The notes: generated from the sequence alone by a model not told the origin. Positions 24,337 to 37,172 are shown, counted from the first letter of the stretch. The stretch: 64,000 nucleotides of DNA from Heterocephalus glaber (GCF_000247695.1 NW_004624752.1:1003865-1067864), one strand, 5' to 3'. Program-made: numbers and translations.

Positions 24337-24734
24337 CAGGAACCTGTATCATGGGCATTGCAAAACAGATCTTCTTGAGCAAACTAGAGACTCGTAGGAC
24401 CATAGAAGAGAGACGTTAATACTTCTCAAACTTATCAGCAAGATCCACACCCATAAATACATGAGACTCAAGAAATACAAAATTCCATTTGTAAACAGAA
24501 ATTGCTTTACGCCTGTGCAGGGTGGTTGGAGGGAATCCCGTTTCCTCTCACTGGGTCCAGACACACTTTGTAGCGGCTCTCTTCCTGTCATGGGCATACA
24601 CCCTCAACCCCAAGTCTCCTGAGCACAGAAGCGGGGCCCACAGAACAGTGGATGGGCAGGCAAGGGCAGTGCTCACAGTGGGTCACAGCAGCTTTCCTGA
24701 CCTAGCAACGACCCAGCACCCACTGCCTGTGTCC
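24337..24734. other. Unassigned spacer
   Basis: No gene or recognisable repeat. Confidence 0.4.
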
Positions 24735-25165
24735 TGATTACTGGTGCTTTATTTTCTGCAGCTAAAAGCATGTATATTTACATGGAAACAGGTTTTATGA
24801 GATATATAAACATTTATTTAAAGAGAAATGAAAATAGCAACATAGAAAATAACTGCTTCCTGACTTTAAGGTGCCCTCGCCATGAGTCTCTGGGAGTATA
24901 ATTATGCTTGCACAGATTTTGTAGCTACAGTCAAGTACATCTATGAGAAACAGTATTTTTAAAGACTTTATAATGCACCAATAAAATTTTTGCTTCAGGC
25001 TAAAATATCATGGATCAAGATGTCAGCCCAGGAGCTAATAATGTGATCGCCTTTCAATTCACGGTGTCGGTTCGAGCTGTAAATGGAGATTAACATCCAT
25101 TTAGGAGGTAGGCATCTTGGGAACTGCAAATTTTTCCATCCTCTAAGTTGGTGTGGTTAAATGAA
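24735..25165. promoter_or_regulatory. AT-rich island, candidate conserved regulatory element
   Basis: About 430 bp of AT-rich sequence with no repeat signature. It includes ATAATTATGC, GAGCTAATAATGTG, AATAAAATTTTTGC and a CpG-retaining stretch (GATCGCC, CACGGTGTCGG, TTCGAGC near 25045-25077). The CpG retention in AT-rich sequence is the best sign of constraint. Function is inferred. Confidence 0.4.
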
Positions 25166-25519
25166 GAAATTCTAAATGGTGTCAGACATCACTTTCATCC
25201 CAGCACTAGTTTCTTCTGTAGACCTCGATCCCTCTATCCCTGCTCTGACCTCTGATGGCCCCAGTGTCCCTGGGTGCTGTCCTCTTGCCTGTCCTGCTCC
25301 AGCCATACTGGCCTCCTTCCCCTTGCTGCCATGCTGCCCAGACGCCAGGATTCTTAGGGCATGTACCTCAGTAGCTCCTGAGTGGTCCACCATTGGCTCG
25401 AGACCCAGGGTGGCCCTCCCACTGTCAGCTCCAAGATCTTCTCCTGGGTTGGGCCCACTTGGTTGCATTGGCTGTGTTCACTTGGATTTGAAATCTGTCT
25501 TCCATACATGAATGTCAAC
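25166..25519. other. Unassigned spacer
   Basis: No gene; the paired open frames on both strands lack recognisable features. Confidence 0.4.
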
Positions 25520-25825
25520 CTGTCCTAGTCTATATATGCTGGTATAATAAAATACCTGAGACTGGGGACGTGTAAAGAACGGGAATTTATTGCTCACAGT
25601 TCTGGAGTCAGGGCCTGGCAGGTTCAGGGTTGAGTGAGGGCTGCACTCTGACTTCAAGATGGTGCCTCATGCAAAGTCATCTCAGTGGGCGAAGGCCGGG
25701 TCCTCACATGGCAGGAGCAGAGGGCAAGAGACTTGGTGCTATGCTGCGTGAGGCCTCTTTCATAAGGGCCTCACTCCCATTCACGAGGGACTAACCTCTT
25801 GTCAGGCTCCCTCTTAATCCATCTT
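25520..25825 (-). mobile_element. MaLR-type LTR, reverse orientation
   Basis: Starts TGTCCTAGTCTATATATGC, TAAAATACCTGAGACTGGGG, then TTATTGCTCACAGTTCTGGAG, the reverse of a THE1/MST-like LTR 3' half. It continues through CTCACATGGCAGGAGCAGAG to CATTCACGAGGGACTAACC. The remaining LTR start is not clear, so it may be truncated near 25825. Confidence 0.6.
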
Positions 25826-26117
25826 GCTGGCTGCTGTGCTCTGTAGTGGTTGCCCTCACAATGCAGCATAGCCTGGTGTTCCCAAGGGCCAGCAGTGTTC
25901 TGATGCATGGGTGTCCCCAATGCATTTCTCACGAAGGGGATGCTGGGATGACCTTCCTGCTCCACATTTTCTCTGGATCTCTCAAAGACCCAGCCCCACG
26001 AAACCAGCCCTGCAATGCACAGATTGCATTGGGATTCTGGGAATCTGGGATTCTCCCTGTCCACACAGCCTCTTCCTCCGCTCTCATGGGTGCTGGGTGC
26101 TCCAGTGGCTCTGTGAG

Positions 26118-26445
26118 TGTTTCCTTCTTTATTTGTTTTTAATTTTTATTTCTATCAGCACATGTTTGCAGTACATAATGATCACATTCCTCTTGGGGAG
26201 TTGGTACATGTACATGACACATCTCAATTCTGTTTTTGTTCCCTTCTCTGCCTTTTGCTCTTCCTCCCTCCATTTCTTGATCCCCTATTCATTTGCAAAA
26301 GATCCATCTGCCTGTTTCTCATTATCTATCTTTTATTTTGCTCTTTAATTTACTTATACTTTGGGTTTCTCATATAAGAGAAACCATACGATAGTTAAGC
26401 TTGTGTGTCTGATTATTTTCACTTAGCATTATGGTCTCAAGGCGG
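26118..26445 (-). mobile_element. L1 3' end, reverse orientation
   Basis: T-rich start near 26118, then the reverse of an L1 3' untranslated region. At about 26415-26440 the sequence GATTATTTTCACTTAGCATTATGG is the reverse of the AAGTGAAATAA end that follows L1 ORF2 (compare 47083-47096). It resembles the 45.1 kb copy but is clearly more diverged, so it is older. Open frames at 25911-26377 are read-through. Confidence 0.65.
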
Positions 26446-27659
26446 GTATTTCTGATGCTACATTAAAGAACAGGGACAAAGTTCTGCCTAGGACTTGTTG
26501 GGGGTCATGTTACCCTAATATATATTTATGACTTTGGGGTTGTTTTATTATTAGAGCACCCAGCATTTGTGTAATTAGAATTTTGATTAACCCGTGAGCC
26601 AATTCTATTTTAGTATCAGTGTTTACTAACTTGTTTGTTGTATTCTATACCATGCCCTACCTTGAGGTCTCTACACTGGTTGATCTTCAGAACAATAGCA
26701 ACGTGTATCTGGGTACCTTTTCCTATGAGGACACAGAGCAGCATGTAGCTTGCAAGCTCAGTCACCTGCATCTCACGCATGCCTTACTCCTGGCCCTTGG
26801 CGTGGAGGCTGAGAAGTTGTAGGCCACAAATTTGACTTCAGAACCAGGATCTGCAGTGCTGTGGTTGAGGCCATCAGGAAATCAGGTCAGGCTCTTGGGT
26901 GTCTTCCTCTGAAAGTAGCGTGCTCATTTTATCAGTGAGAGTCTGTTCTTGGAACAAAAGAAATCAGCACTGCTGTGCCTAAATATTGGTCTTACTTATT
27001 TTTCCTGAAAGAGAACAAATCCTTCAATTTTTTTGTGTGTCAGGAAACTCTTTCTTTTTGATTTTAGCTGTTGCTACTTAGTGTACCTTCTTTGTAATTA
27101 CAAAAGTTACACATCTGCAGCCTGATCTCTCCTTAATTTCCACAATGTGGAGACTTTTCAGACTGAACAGGAAGATTCCAGAGGGAAGCGTGAACAAACA
27201 GAGCACAGCCAGGGTGGTGAGTGGGCAGGTGTGAGCTGTCTTCAGACCCCCCACCCTATTTGACTGCTGAAGAAAAGGTAGCAAGGTATGATAGGAGGTG
27301 TAGCATTCAGAGTGCTGAAATAGATGACAAAGGAGTGCAAAAGTCATACAGGGCACACACTGAATTTTACTGTGACAGTGTTTACATTGTGGAGTCACAA
27401 TGTTGTCTGGTCAGACAACAATGACATGACCTCTAAAACCATGCTTTTGAATGTGATAGAGAGGAGTCAACAGCCAAACTCAAGACAACACTACGCTCAG
27501 GTCACAGTGGTCACAGTTCACAAGTACATTCACTGCTGAGGGCTTTACTGAAAAGCACAGTTGTCACGGTCTTGGGATGGGGGCATCTACAGAAAGAACT
27601 AGAAAAAATAATGCAGAGATATATAGCTATAGAGTCAACTTTGGAGAATTTGGGATGTT
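26446..27659. other. Unassigned AT-rich DNA
   Basis: About 1.2 kb with no recognisable gene or repeat. A minus-strand frame of 106 codons at 27398-27078 has no recognisable domain. Confidence 0.4.
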
Positions 27660-28125
27660 AAATATACTTGACCAACCCCAAGAAAGCAAGAAAGAAAAGA
27701 AGGGAAAAACCCAAACAGGACAAACAGCAAACACATACTGAAGTGACAAATTTAAACACAATCTTACCAACAAAAGCACTAACTACAAACAAAGCAGACA
27801 CTGCACACAGAAAGCAGAGATGGTCAGACTGCAAAATGAAACAGGGCTGTGCTGTGTGGAGTCAGGGGACAAACCAGAAGAGGGGTGGAGAGGCTGTTCT
27901 GGTCCCAAGACAGAATGGGCTGCTGGGCAAGAAGACAGAACAGCCCTCAAGGTGTTTGCAGCTAGTAACAAAGCAAAAATTGACAGAATTATGGGAGAAA
28001 CAGACAAATCTACAGTCTTAGTTGAAGATTTTAGGGTTCTCTCTCAGTAATTAATAGGACATGTTGATACAGAAAAACGGTAAGCATATACAAAATTTGA
28101 ACACCAAAATCAACCAACTGATGGA
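27660..28125 (+). mobile_element. Old L1 ORF2, left part
   Basis: The stretch 27985-28125 follows L1 ORF2 in the endonuclease region: GAAACAGACAAATCTACAG (encoding the conserved NSNKSTVVVGDF-like stretch), TTAGTTGAAGATTTTAGGG, CTCTCAGTAATTAATAGG and AAAATCAACCAACTGATGG. It has stops and indels. It resumes after the insertion at 28126. Confidence 0.6.
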
Positions 28126-28424
28126 CAGTGGTACCTCGGTTCACTAATGCTTCTGTTCACAAACAATTTGGTTCACAAACAGAAGCCTTTGGCACAATTT
28201 TGCTTCCATTCTCACACTCCACCTCAGGTGACGAACATGACCATGGCAGTCTTCCCCAGAATTCTGAAATGAATTAAGTTCGTGAACTGAACTGTAATGG
28301 ACACTGTAGACCTTACAGCCAGGAATGGAGGAATATGCACTTTGCGAGTGTGTAGAGAACATTTACTGAGACAGGCCAAATGATGGGTCATAAGTACAGC
28401 TGAATACATTTCAAGGTACTCTGG
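28126..28424. mobile_element. Possible nonautonomous DNA transposon inside the L1
   Basis: About 300 bp interrupts the L1 ORF2. It starts CAGTGGTACCTCGGTTCAC and ends AAGGTACTCTG, so the ends CAGTGGTACCT and CAGAGTACCTT are weakly inverted. The first 80 bp repeat the word GGTTCACAAAC/TGTTCACAAAC. Such CAGTGGTACCTCGG ends are typical of ancient DNA elements. I cannot name the family and do not see a clear target-site duplication. The L1 reading continues on both sides. Confidence 0.4.
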
Positions 28425-29490
28425 CATCAAATTAGTTACTGATTAAAAACAAGCTATCAAGAAAATCACCAAATATTTGCAAATTAATAAACTCATTCAC
28501 AAAGAGCTTGTGAATCAAGGTAGAATCAGAAAATATATTTAAAGCAATTTTAATATTTTGAATAAAAATAAAAACACAACAAATCAATATTCGGGACATG
28601 CAACTGAAATAGCATCTAAAGGGAGATTCACAGCTCTAATTCCTGTTCTATAAGAGAAAAGGGTGTAAAATATGTGATTTAAGGTTTCACTTTAAGAAAC
28701 TGAACAAAAGAGAGGGTTTACATCACTGCAGAGCAAAGGTGGTAATAGAGAGCAGAAATTAGTAAAGATCAGAAAACATTAGCAGTGTCAATAGGTGTTT
28801 CTTTAAAAGGGTGAAATATATGAATTCCTGGTGAGACTGATCTGATCAAAGAAGAAAGAGAGAGAGAGAGGAGAGAGAGAACCAGAATTCAAATGAGAAC
28901 AAAAGGAGAAGGCAATCCTATGCCAATAGAAACGTCATGTACAACTTTCTTCTGGTAATTCCACACCTCAGCTGCCAGGGACAGGTTCTTTGAAAAGCAC
29001 ACATTGCCAAAACTCTCACAAGACAAAAAGAGAAAATTTAAATAGTATCATATCAACAAAAGAAATTGAATGTGTAAAAACCAAACCAACCAAACAGAAA
29101 CAGCTCAGAAAGAAATTCCAGCTGTAGGTGACTCTGGTGAATCCCATGCAGTTTCAGGAAGAGCAGATGCTCAGAGTCAACCTCTTTCAGAAATGCACAA
29201 CTCCAGTCCTGTTCTCGAGGCCAGTAGGACAGCATCACAACTCTTGAGAAACATCCATGAAATGCAAACCATGGACTGCATCTCTGGGAAGCACAGATTG
29301 GAGGCCGAAGGAAAGGCTAACACACAAGGCCACCTCTGCCAGTGTGCAGTGCCCTGTGTGACTGTGGTTATCTTGGGAGGGGCTTTAACATTCAAAACCA
29401 TACCTGTCACTCACTGCAGTAACAGAATGAAGGAGAAAATCATGCCATGTGACAATCCCAGTAGACATGGAAATGTTGTCTCTGGAGGGG
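28425..29490 (+). mobile_element. Old L1 ORF2, right part
   Basis: Continues the L1 ORF2 order: GGGAGATTCACAGCTCTAA, CTTTAAGAAACTGAACAAAAG, AGAAATTAGTAAAGATCAG, GGTGAGACTGATCTGATCA (the linker that precedes the reverse transcriptase), then TGACTCTGGTGAATCCCATG at 29130 and GCAGTAACAGAATGAAGGAG up to the CAATCCCAGTAGACATGG stretch at 29452. A (GA)n run lies at about 28853-28881. All frames are broken; this is a pre-rodent-age copy. Confidence 0.6.
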
Positions 29491-31904
29491 ACTTGTGACT
29501 GTCACCCTGGATTGTGTACTTCCCTAGGTAAATATTGGTCCTGAAACTTGTCTGATGTAGTTGAGTCTCACTGTCTTTCCTGTGATTCTGTCTTTGAGGT
29601 ACTGGGGCTGCGGTGTATGAAGGACCTTTTCCTTTGGTATATGGTTGTTGTGGCCCTCTTACCCTAGGTAGTGGCCAAAAGATCACAAGGCCAGGTTTTC
29701 TGATGCCCAGCATAGGAGTCAGAGAGCATGTTCCAAAGGACTCACCACCAGGGTGCCTCTCAGCCACTTGGGGCATGTTTAAGAAACAAGGTTTGAAGAA
29801 CGAGAAGTGGTCGTCTTTCATAACACAATTTGGAAGTATAAACTGGAAGATGAGGAAGGCCAAGAACACAGGCAGCAATTGGGTCCCTGAATTACAGTAT
29901 CCTGCTCCAGCTGGAACTGCTCTGCCGTAGGACAGGCAAATGGGTGAGGACCTCTATGACCAGCTTTTCTGCTCTGTACCTGGATGAGGGAGGGCCTGTG
30001 CTGCCCCTCAGACTCCCTCTTGATCCCCAATTCTGTTTTCACCAGGGCTCAGCTCAGGAAGCTGCTGGTGCTATCTGTATGCCAGACTTCTGCACCTGTA
30101 CACAGGATTGTTCAGTTCTCTGAGGATCCTGGCTGCTTCATTGACAAATTAATGGTTGGCTTTCATCTGTTATTAAAAACTGCCTCAGAATGTTTTGTCT
30201 ATTTAGCTTATGTAATGTGTGCACCACCAAGTGCTGTAGCCCTTATTTTGAACCTCTACTGTCTGAATTCTAGCAAGCAGATCCATTGAAGGTGTGCATT
30301 GAGGCCCTTCAAGGCCTTTCTAGGATGATTGGCTTCAGCTGCACCTGATGTCTGGGTTTGCTTGACCTGTATGAGTCTTACTGTTGCCCTTGGTCACTCT
30401 GAGGAACACAGGGAAACAAAGGAGACTCTAGCCCACCTGTGCGGGGTCCATTGCTCCACTGTCCAGGGAGCCTCTCTGCGCTTTTGCTAGCTCCACGCCT
30501 GTTTCCAGCTTGGCTCATCCACGAAGCCGAAGACAGCCTGGGGATCCCGCTATCCACAGCCTGCAAGCTGTGACTTCCTGTGACCTCCCCAAGCTCATGC
30601 TGAATGAGCCTGGATTCCCACATCAGGGTTGCAGCTCCCTCAGAAGAGACTCGAGCCACCGGACAAGGGGGCCCAGTGCCGGATCCACCCTGTCTGGAGA
30701 CGCCTGGTAGAACACCAGCCAGGATGGAGCAAGGAGCAGCCCCAAGGTCTTCCCATCGTGTCTGACCTAGGCAGATCCTGTTTCAATGGTTCTATTTTAG
30801 CGATGGGAGAATTCACCCACAGAAGGGCATAAGACTGAGGAGCAAATGGAAAACGAGCAGGGACCCAGCCGATCATCTCTGCTGCCTGTCCACACATTAC
30901 AAAAGCTAAACAGGGAGAGCCAGGGAGAGAGGCAGAGGAGCTGTGCATCTTCGCGGGGGAGCCTCTGCCAAGCATGTGAGCTGCGTGATCTACCTTGTCT
31001 CCCTGAGCTGTCGTGTTTGTTCATACTAGGTTGGATGTGAAGGTTGTGGCAAGTGCTGGTTCTAATCTTTGGGAACCGTGGAGAACCAGCAGCCTTGTGC
31101 TCCTGAGAGCTGCACCGGCCTGGGTTTCCCGCATCCAACTCTGCTGCCTTTCTGGTTGTCACTGTCACCTCTGGGGTCTGCTCCACCACCAGGGGTGCCC
31201 AGCTGCAGTGAAAGGACCATAGCCTCTGGCAGGTACGTGGGGTTGTCGCAGATGGAGCTGTTTCCCCGAGTCTGTGTGCTGAAGCCGTCACCCCGCTGTG
31301 GCTGTGTGGAGGCCACTGAGCGGACCTGCATGATCGATTGATCAGGGTGGTGCCTGCCCCAACACTGCCAGAGACTTCACATGGAGAGTAGGGGCCCCAG
31401 GAGCCCCCAGCACAGAGAAGGTCAAGGAGGATGGCGTGAGGAGGTGGCCTTGGACTTCTAGCCTGCGAGACCAGGAGGCAGGGAGGCCTGGAGGCCCATT
31501 GTTGAGCTGCAAGGCCACAGCCAGGCCGAAGTGGTCCCCAAGGCCAACAGGGAGGAAACTGAATCGGGCAAGTCTCCACTGGGAGACCCGGATGCTGGCT
31601 AAGCAGCACAGAGGGGCTGGGCAGTTGGTATCCTGCCCTAGGGGATGGAGGGCCCTGGTCTACACTCCCTGTGGCCTTTGAATTCCGAAGAGCTCACTGG
31701 CCCAGAGTCACGTGGTGCTGCTGGTGGGGTGGGCGGGATGGCAGATCCTGGGTCTCCACTGTTCCCTCACCCTGGCCTGGGGTGGCTGCAGGACCTGCCC
31801 CATGCCCCTGCTCAGACTGAGATCCCCGACTGCTCACCAGGGGCCCTGGCCCTGCCGCCTGTGACCCCCTGGGCCTGGCTTCTGAGCTCCAGCTGTGATG
31901 AAGC
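29491..31904. other. Unique DNA, no gene found
   Basis: About 2.4 kb. It includes the longest open frame in the window (270 codons, minus, 31609-30797). That frame is Ser/Pro/Cys/Trp-rich, has no recognisable domain, and is overlapped by several frames on the other strand, so I read it as chance. Confidence 0.45.
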
Positions 31905-32065
31905 CAGATCCCTTGGAGTCAAATCACTAACTGTCAAATCACCTACAACTAATTGGCTTAATTATCAATTTGCCTAATGGTTTATTTAACTAAAATCTAT
32001 ATTTATCAGATCTGCATTTCTCACATGACAGAGCCAACCCAGCTCTGTCTGAGGCTCCACATCGA
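31905..32065. promoter_or_regulatory. AT-rich island, candidate conserved regulatory element
   Basis: About 160 bp with CTGTCAAATCACC, AACTAATTGGCTTAATTATC and CCTAATGG, and a TATTTAACTAAAATC stretch. CTGTCAAATCA resembles a TALE homeodomain (TGTCA) word. Function is inferred. Confidence 0.35.
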
Positions 32066-35000
32066 TTTGCTGTCAGTTTCTGTGTTTCTCAGTTCTTGAG
32101 GACGTCGCAGTGTCCAGCCTGCAGAGAGTGCATCCTCCTTGTTTTCCTGTTGCAGATGGAGCCAGCCACACTTGTGTTCACTCCATCCCCTCTCAGTCTG
32201 TCATGGGCTTGGCTTAGGTCGAGTTCCTGTCCAGATATTCATCCCATGTAGTGAGTGTCTTGGGACTGGACCTCTGACAGACTCCAGGAGGGGATTATTG
32301 CCTGAAAGTCCTGAGTACAGTGTCTTTGTCTTCTGCCTTTGTTTTTAGCAGTTTGATTATGATGGACATAGGCTGTACTGATGTCCTTGCTTATCTGTCA
32401 GCATTGGTTTCATGAATACATCTGGCACCTGTCCCCTCCAGGCACCAAAATCCACGATGCTCAGTGCCTCATGTAGAATGAGGTCCTGTTTGGGCATTCC
32501 CTGTACCTCTTGAGGATGACACCAGGTGCGAGTAGTTGTTTGTGTGTTGCTGAGAGGGTAACGACAACCCGTCTGCTCAGGTCAGCACAGATGCACTTGC
32601 GATGGGGCTGCAGCTCAGGGCCCTGTGCTCACTGAGGCAGAGGTTTCCTGAACTCTTTGGCATGTGGGCTGGTCTATGTCATCCGCTGCTTCTCTGTCCT
32701 GTTGTCCCTCGCACATCTGACCGAGGGGCTGCAGGAGGCGGAGGAAGGCCATGTCTGAGCAGAGCTGCTTATTAAATGGTTCTGTCCCCTGGGTCTGCAA
32801 ATGCAGGACTCTCCAGAGGGCATCTTCTGAAGGGGCCCTGGGCCTGTGGCCCATCCGTCATCAGCTCCGCACTCCAACCCTGAACCTGTCCCCATCCTTG
32901 GCCCTGGGGTGCTGTCTTTGTCTGGTTCAGTCCTGGAGGATGAGCCAGATCCCACAGGGCCCCAGCCCTGACCGCTCTCCTGGGGACCCTGGCCAGCACC
33001 ACTCCAGCGAGCTATGCCCTGCCCTTTTTAAAAGACAGTGATTTCCTGGCATGCATAAGGCCCTGGGTTCTGTTCCCAGGACCGCGAAAAGGAAAGAGTG
33101 ACAGTTTTGCCAAATAGTTTGCAAATATTTGCAATCCACGGTTGGCTGGATCCCTGGAAGCCTGGACCTCAATGACCTTTTCAAGGTAGATGAGATTACC
33201 ATGTCCACTGCTCAGCTCTGTGTCCCAGAGGCTTCTCCTCAGGGGGACCTCTAGCCTGGATGAGCCTCCTAACAGAGCCCTCTCAGCTGGCCCGGTGCTC
33301 TCTGTCTCTAGGGAGGTCCCATGTGAGAAAATTCCAGCAAAACAAGAAGGAAATCTTAAACTGCTGGAAGATGGCACTTGCAGGTCCTCACCTCTACCCC
33401 TGGGGTCCTGGCGCATTGGTGGGTGCCTGAGTTCTGAAGGTCACCTGTGCAGCCAGATACCCAGGACAGGGCTAATGTCACAGTACAGTGGGTCCTGTAA
33501 TGAATGTTTTCTGGGAAGCCCATTTGGCTCCTGGAGTTGGGTAGCAGCAGTGTCCAGGGCTGCAGAGCTGTCACAGAGCTGAGCAGTGCCTGCTGGTTCC
33601 TATCTCTGCATAAGGGAAAGGCACTGTGGCTGTCTTGCCAAGGGTCACCTGGATGAGATCCCCCCAAAAGGCAGACAGTGCTCGTGGGGGGCGAGATTGT
33701 TGCCCCTGCTCACAGGGTGGGTTCTGGAGCCCAGGTTCCCGGAGATGAGAGAAAGAAAAAGAAAACCGAAGAAAAATGAAATTAGTTCCTTGGTGTACTC
33801 CCTGGCAACCCTGATTTACAGGGTAATGAAGTGGCTTTTGCTGTAGAGGTGAGGAGGTCTATATTCTTCTAATTGTCATAGGGTCTCTGCCTCCTGATGA
33901 AATCCTTTACCTGAGGGCCCTCAGTCCATCACCAGAACCTGATGACCAGATGCATTAGAAGGGCTTTGAAGCCCGTGTGTGTATATGGGGCACTCAGCAT
34001 CGCATGAATGAACCCATTCACATTCGGCCCACCTGGCCTTGCACACTTCATTAAATGTCACACTGGGTAGTGTCAGGCGGTGGCCAGGCAGATATGGTCA
34101 TGGTCACTCGGCATCTCCCACTGGGACAGGCTGGCCATGCCGACCTCAGTGCAGCCAGCGCAGCCTCCTCGGAGACTAACAGGTGGGCGCTGGAGGCTGA
34201 CAGTGCCAGCTCTCTGCCCCTCTGTGTCCCAGCGTGGGGCATGATGCTTTCCTGGTGAAGAAAATTATGAAAGCTGGAAAGAGAAATCCATTATCAGTGA
34301 AACTTCCACTGCACAGAAGATAGAGAAATGCAAGATTTTATTCCCTAAGAATAATAAATAAATAGTTGAACACATTATGGACAGAGGGGACAGAGGGTCA
34401 AGATGATTAAATACACAGTGAAGGCAGCAGGACCCCTGACAAGTTGGGGTTGGGCTGCCACTGAGCAGGCACAGACAGGGATGCTGCCCACTGTCCTCTC
34501 CTTCAGGGTGTGCTGTCCCTGCTGGGGTTTGAGGTCCACCTCTTACAGCCCCACCTCATGCTCCCATGCTGCCCTGTGTTGACCAAGCAGAGGGCCTGAA
34601 GGAGGACGCAGGGCCATGGAAGGGCAGGACCCCAGGACAGAAGAGGCTGAGGGCTGCATGAGCCCCCAGGAGGGGCCCAGGCGGTGACACAAGCAACAGC
34701 TGCTGTCTCAGGGCTCAAAGGCCTCCTCTGAAGACCACACAGTGGCAGTGTTGATGTTGGCACGATGGCCTGTGATGAGGAAAAGTGACATCAAGGCCTT
34801 GCCTGCTGGGTTGGATGACAGAACATGAGAAGTTACTGAATCTGGGTCTTCAGTGCCTGCCTTGTCTCCTCGTGGGAAAGACATGTTTTAAGCTTCCAGT
34901 GATGGGGGAAATATACATTTTCGGGACCTAATTGATTTTTCTCTGCATATTTTTGCTTCTCTGGCTGAATCTGTGGAGTGGAACCCACACATCAGGAGGG

Positions 35001-36984
35001 CCAACCGTATACACATTTCGCCCTTTGGGTCTGAGAGGAACCTCACACCTACAATAGGGGCTGGACTGTGGCAGGCTGCGACATCGTGGGTGATGTTTCT
35101 GGGTGACGGGAATCTTTGTGATCTGAACATGTGTGGTAAGGACGCTTGGGAGGACGGGGTGCAGGAGGGAACGTGCCTGAAAGTCTCTGGTCATCAGGGA
35201 CTTGGCAACAGGCCGGGGCGTGCGGCTCTGGGGGCACTGTGGGTGGTCTGGGCTTGTGTGAGGTGCGGCAGGAGGAGGCAGGCATGCCCAGTGGGGGTGA
35301 GGGGTGGGGTGGCAGTGCTGCAGGGCATCATGGAGGCCATTCCCACGGCTCCCTGAGGTCTGTCAGGCTGAAGCAGTTCCCTAGCTCCCTGCCAGGGCCA
35401 TCTGCACCCGTCTGTCCCCTGAAGTCTATGAGTAGGTTCAAGCTTGCTGTTTTAGTTCCTTGCTACTTCAAAGTTTGAATCAGTGCAGACTTTCATAAAA
35501 TATGCCTTTTAGGTAGCAAAGACAGTCATTTTCCCCCCAGGCTGGTGGCAAATGTCTGGGACGCAGAATGTCCCTGATGCCGTGCCTGGAGCAGTGTCCC
35601 AACACCATGCCTGGAGTGCCCCTGCACTGTTACTTTCATGGGGGGGTCTCACTCTAAGTTGTTCAAGAGGCCCAGGGCCAGGCCTTTGGCTCAGGGATCT
35701 CACGTCTCGGGGACCCAGGGAGTGTGACCAACAGGAACACCCTCCCTCAGGTGGTACGGAGAGCTGAGATGCAGTTCTATTCCTCCTCCCATCTCTGGAT
35801 GCAGGTTGGTGCAGGGAGCCAGCTCTATACAGCTGGACCCTCTGTCCACAAGCAAGGCCCAGATACTTGTCCCAGAGAGGCTGGGAGCAGGGGCCAGGAC
35901 GTGGTGGGAGAGAAGGCCCTCTGGGATCATAGGCAGCCTGACTTCCTGTCCTGTTCCAGTCCCACAGTCAAACCTCCTCTCTCACCAACGTGAGATTGAA
36001 GCTGCTGGGAGTCAGGACCCTGGGCTTTGTGTCCACGGTGGGGCATGGTGACAGGGCCCTTAGCAACTGAAGGTTGATCTTTCTGTGCTGATGGGGATCC
36101 TGGGACCAGGGATGGTCCTGCGAGGCTGACAGGGATTGTGTGCAGCATCTGTGCACGAGCAGCTGTGACCTCAGGAAGATGTGTCTGTGGGTCACGGGTG
36201 CAGCCTTGCTTTTGTGAAAATTCACTCTGTCAATAGTTTGGGCATGGAAAGTTAGGACTCAGAATCTGAACATCTTGACGGTGTTCACTCTGTGTGTCCC
36301 TGAATTCCTGAGAAGAGAGGCCAGCACTGTCCTGCTGGGGACACTGTGGGCTGCAGAGGACACTAGGGCTACCTTGGTGAGGTGTCTGCAGAGCTCAGAG
36401 TGGCACTGAGGCTGGGGATGCCAGTCCTGAGCCCACACCCCCACCATGCCCAGCCTGGGAAACACTTAAGGTCCTAAGACATCAAAGTGCAAGCTAGGTT
36501 CCTGATAAAGAGGATCACGTTGAGCTGTGAGGGCTGGAGCCCTCCTCTGCTGCAGGGGACCCTCATGCTCTCCACAGGGGACCCCCTGGTCCCTGGGGTG
36601 GATGCACACTGGGGCAGAGCCCCTGCTCGGGCAGGACGAGTGGGTTGTGCACAGTGAGGTGTTCCCAGTGCTGTGCTCGGCAGGACCTTGTGTCCACTGG
36701 CATGGGTCTCCCGTAGTCAGCTGGCTTTCCTCCTTCCCAGGTGGCAGGCAGGGTCTCAGGCAGACTGCTCATTGAGCACAGTGGGTACAGGTGGAGTTCA
36801 TGTGGGGAATCCTCACCATAGGAACAGTCAGGGTGCTCAGTGTGTTCAGGGTCATCATGCTTCCGGCCAGGGAAGCATGTCCTTCTTGCAGAGGGAAGGA
36901 TGATCTTTGTAAATTCAGAGATTTCCTCCAGCAAGTGTCCCACACAGGCCATGAGAACTGCAGGCTTCTCCTGAGATTCAGAAG
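32066..36984. other. Mostly unique DNA, no gene found
   Basis: About 4.9 kb of mixed composition with only chance open frames. It holds a decayed SINE at 33041 and a modest AT-rich patch at about 34255-34390. Nothing else recognised. Confidence 0.45.
33041..33098 (+). mobile_element. Decayed tRNA-Ala-type SINE remnant
   Basis: CCTGGCATGCATAAGGCCC and TGGGTTCTGTTCCCAGGACC are the 3' half of an ID-like tRNA head (B-box region), followed by an A-rich stretch. The 5' half is missing or unrecognisable. Older than the five full copies. Confidence 0.5.
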
Positions 36985-37007
36985 TGAATGCTTGTCAGCC
37001 TGGGGTG

Positions 37008-37172
37008 TACACATGTGCGTCTGTGCACATGCCTGTGCAGATGTGTATGTGTGCGCATGTGTCTTCTGCACATGCCTGCCTATGTGTGCTTGCATATGTG
37101 TGCATGCCTGTGTGTCTATGTGTGTATTTGTGCACACACATGTGTCTATGTGTGTATTTGTGCACACATGAG
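37008..37172. repeat. TG-rich repeat with a 32-bp tandem duplication
   Basis: Variable TGTGCATG units; near 37109-37168 a 32-bp unit (TGTGTCTATGTGTGTATTTG...) occurs twice in tandem. Cys/Met/His/Thr-rich open frames on both strands are read-through. Confidence 0.85.

Noticed and set aside
30797..31609. Longest open frame in the window (minus, 270 codons)
   Set aside because: No domain, no Kozak-like or splice context, Ser/Pro/Cys/Trp-rich composition, and overlapping frames on the other strand. Chance in GC-rich DNA.
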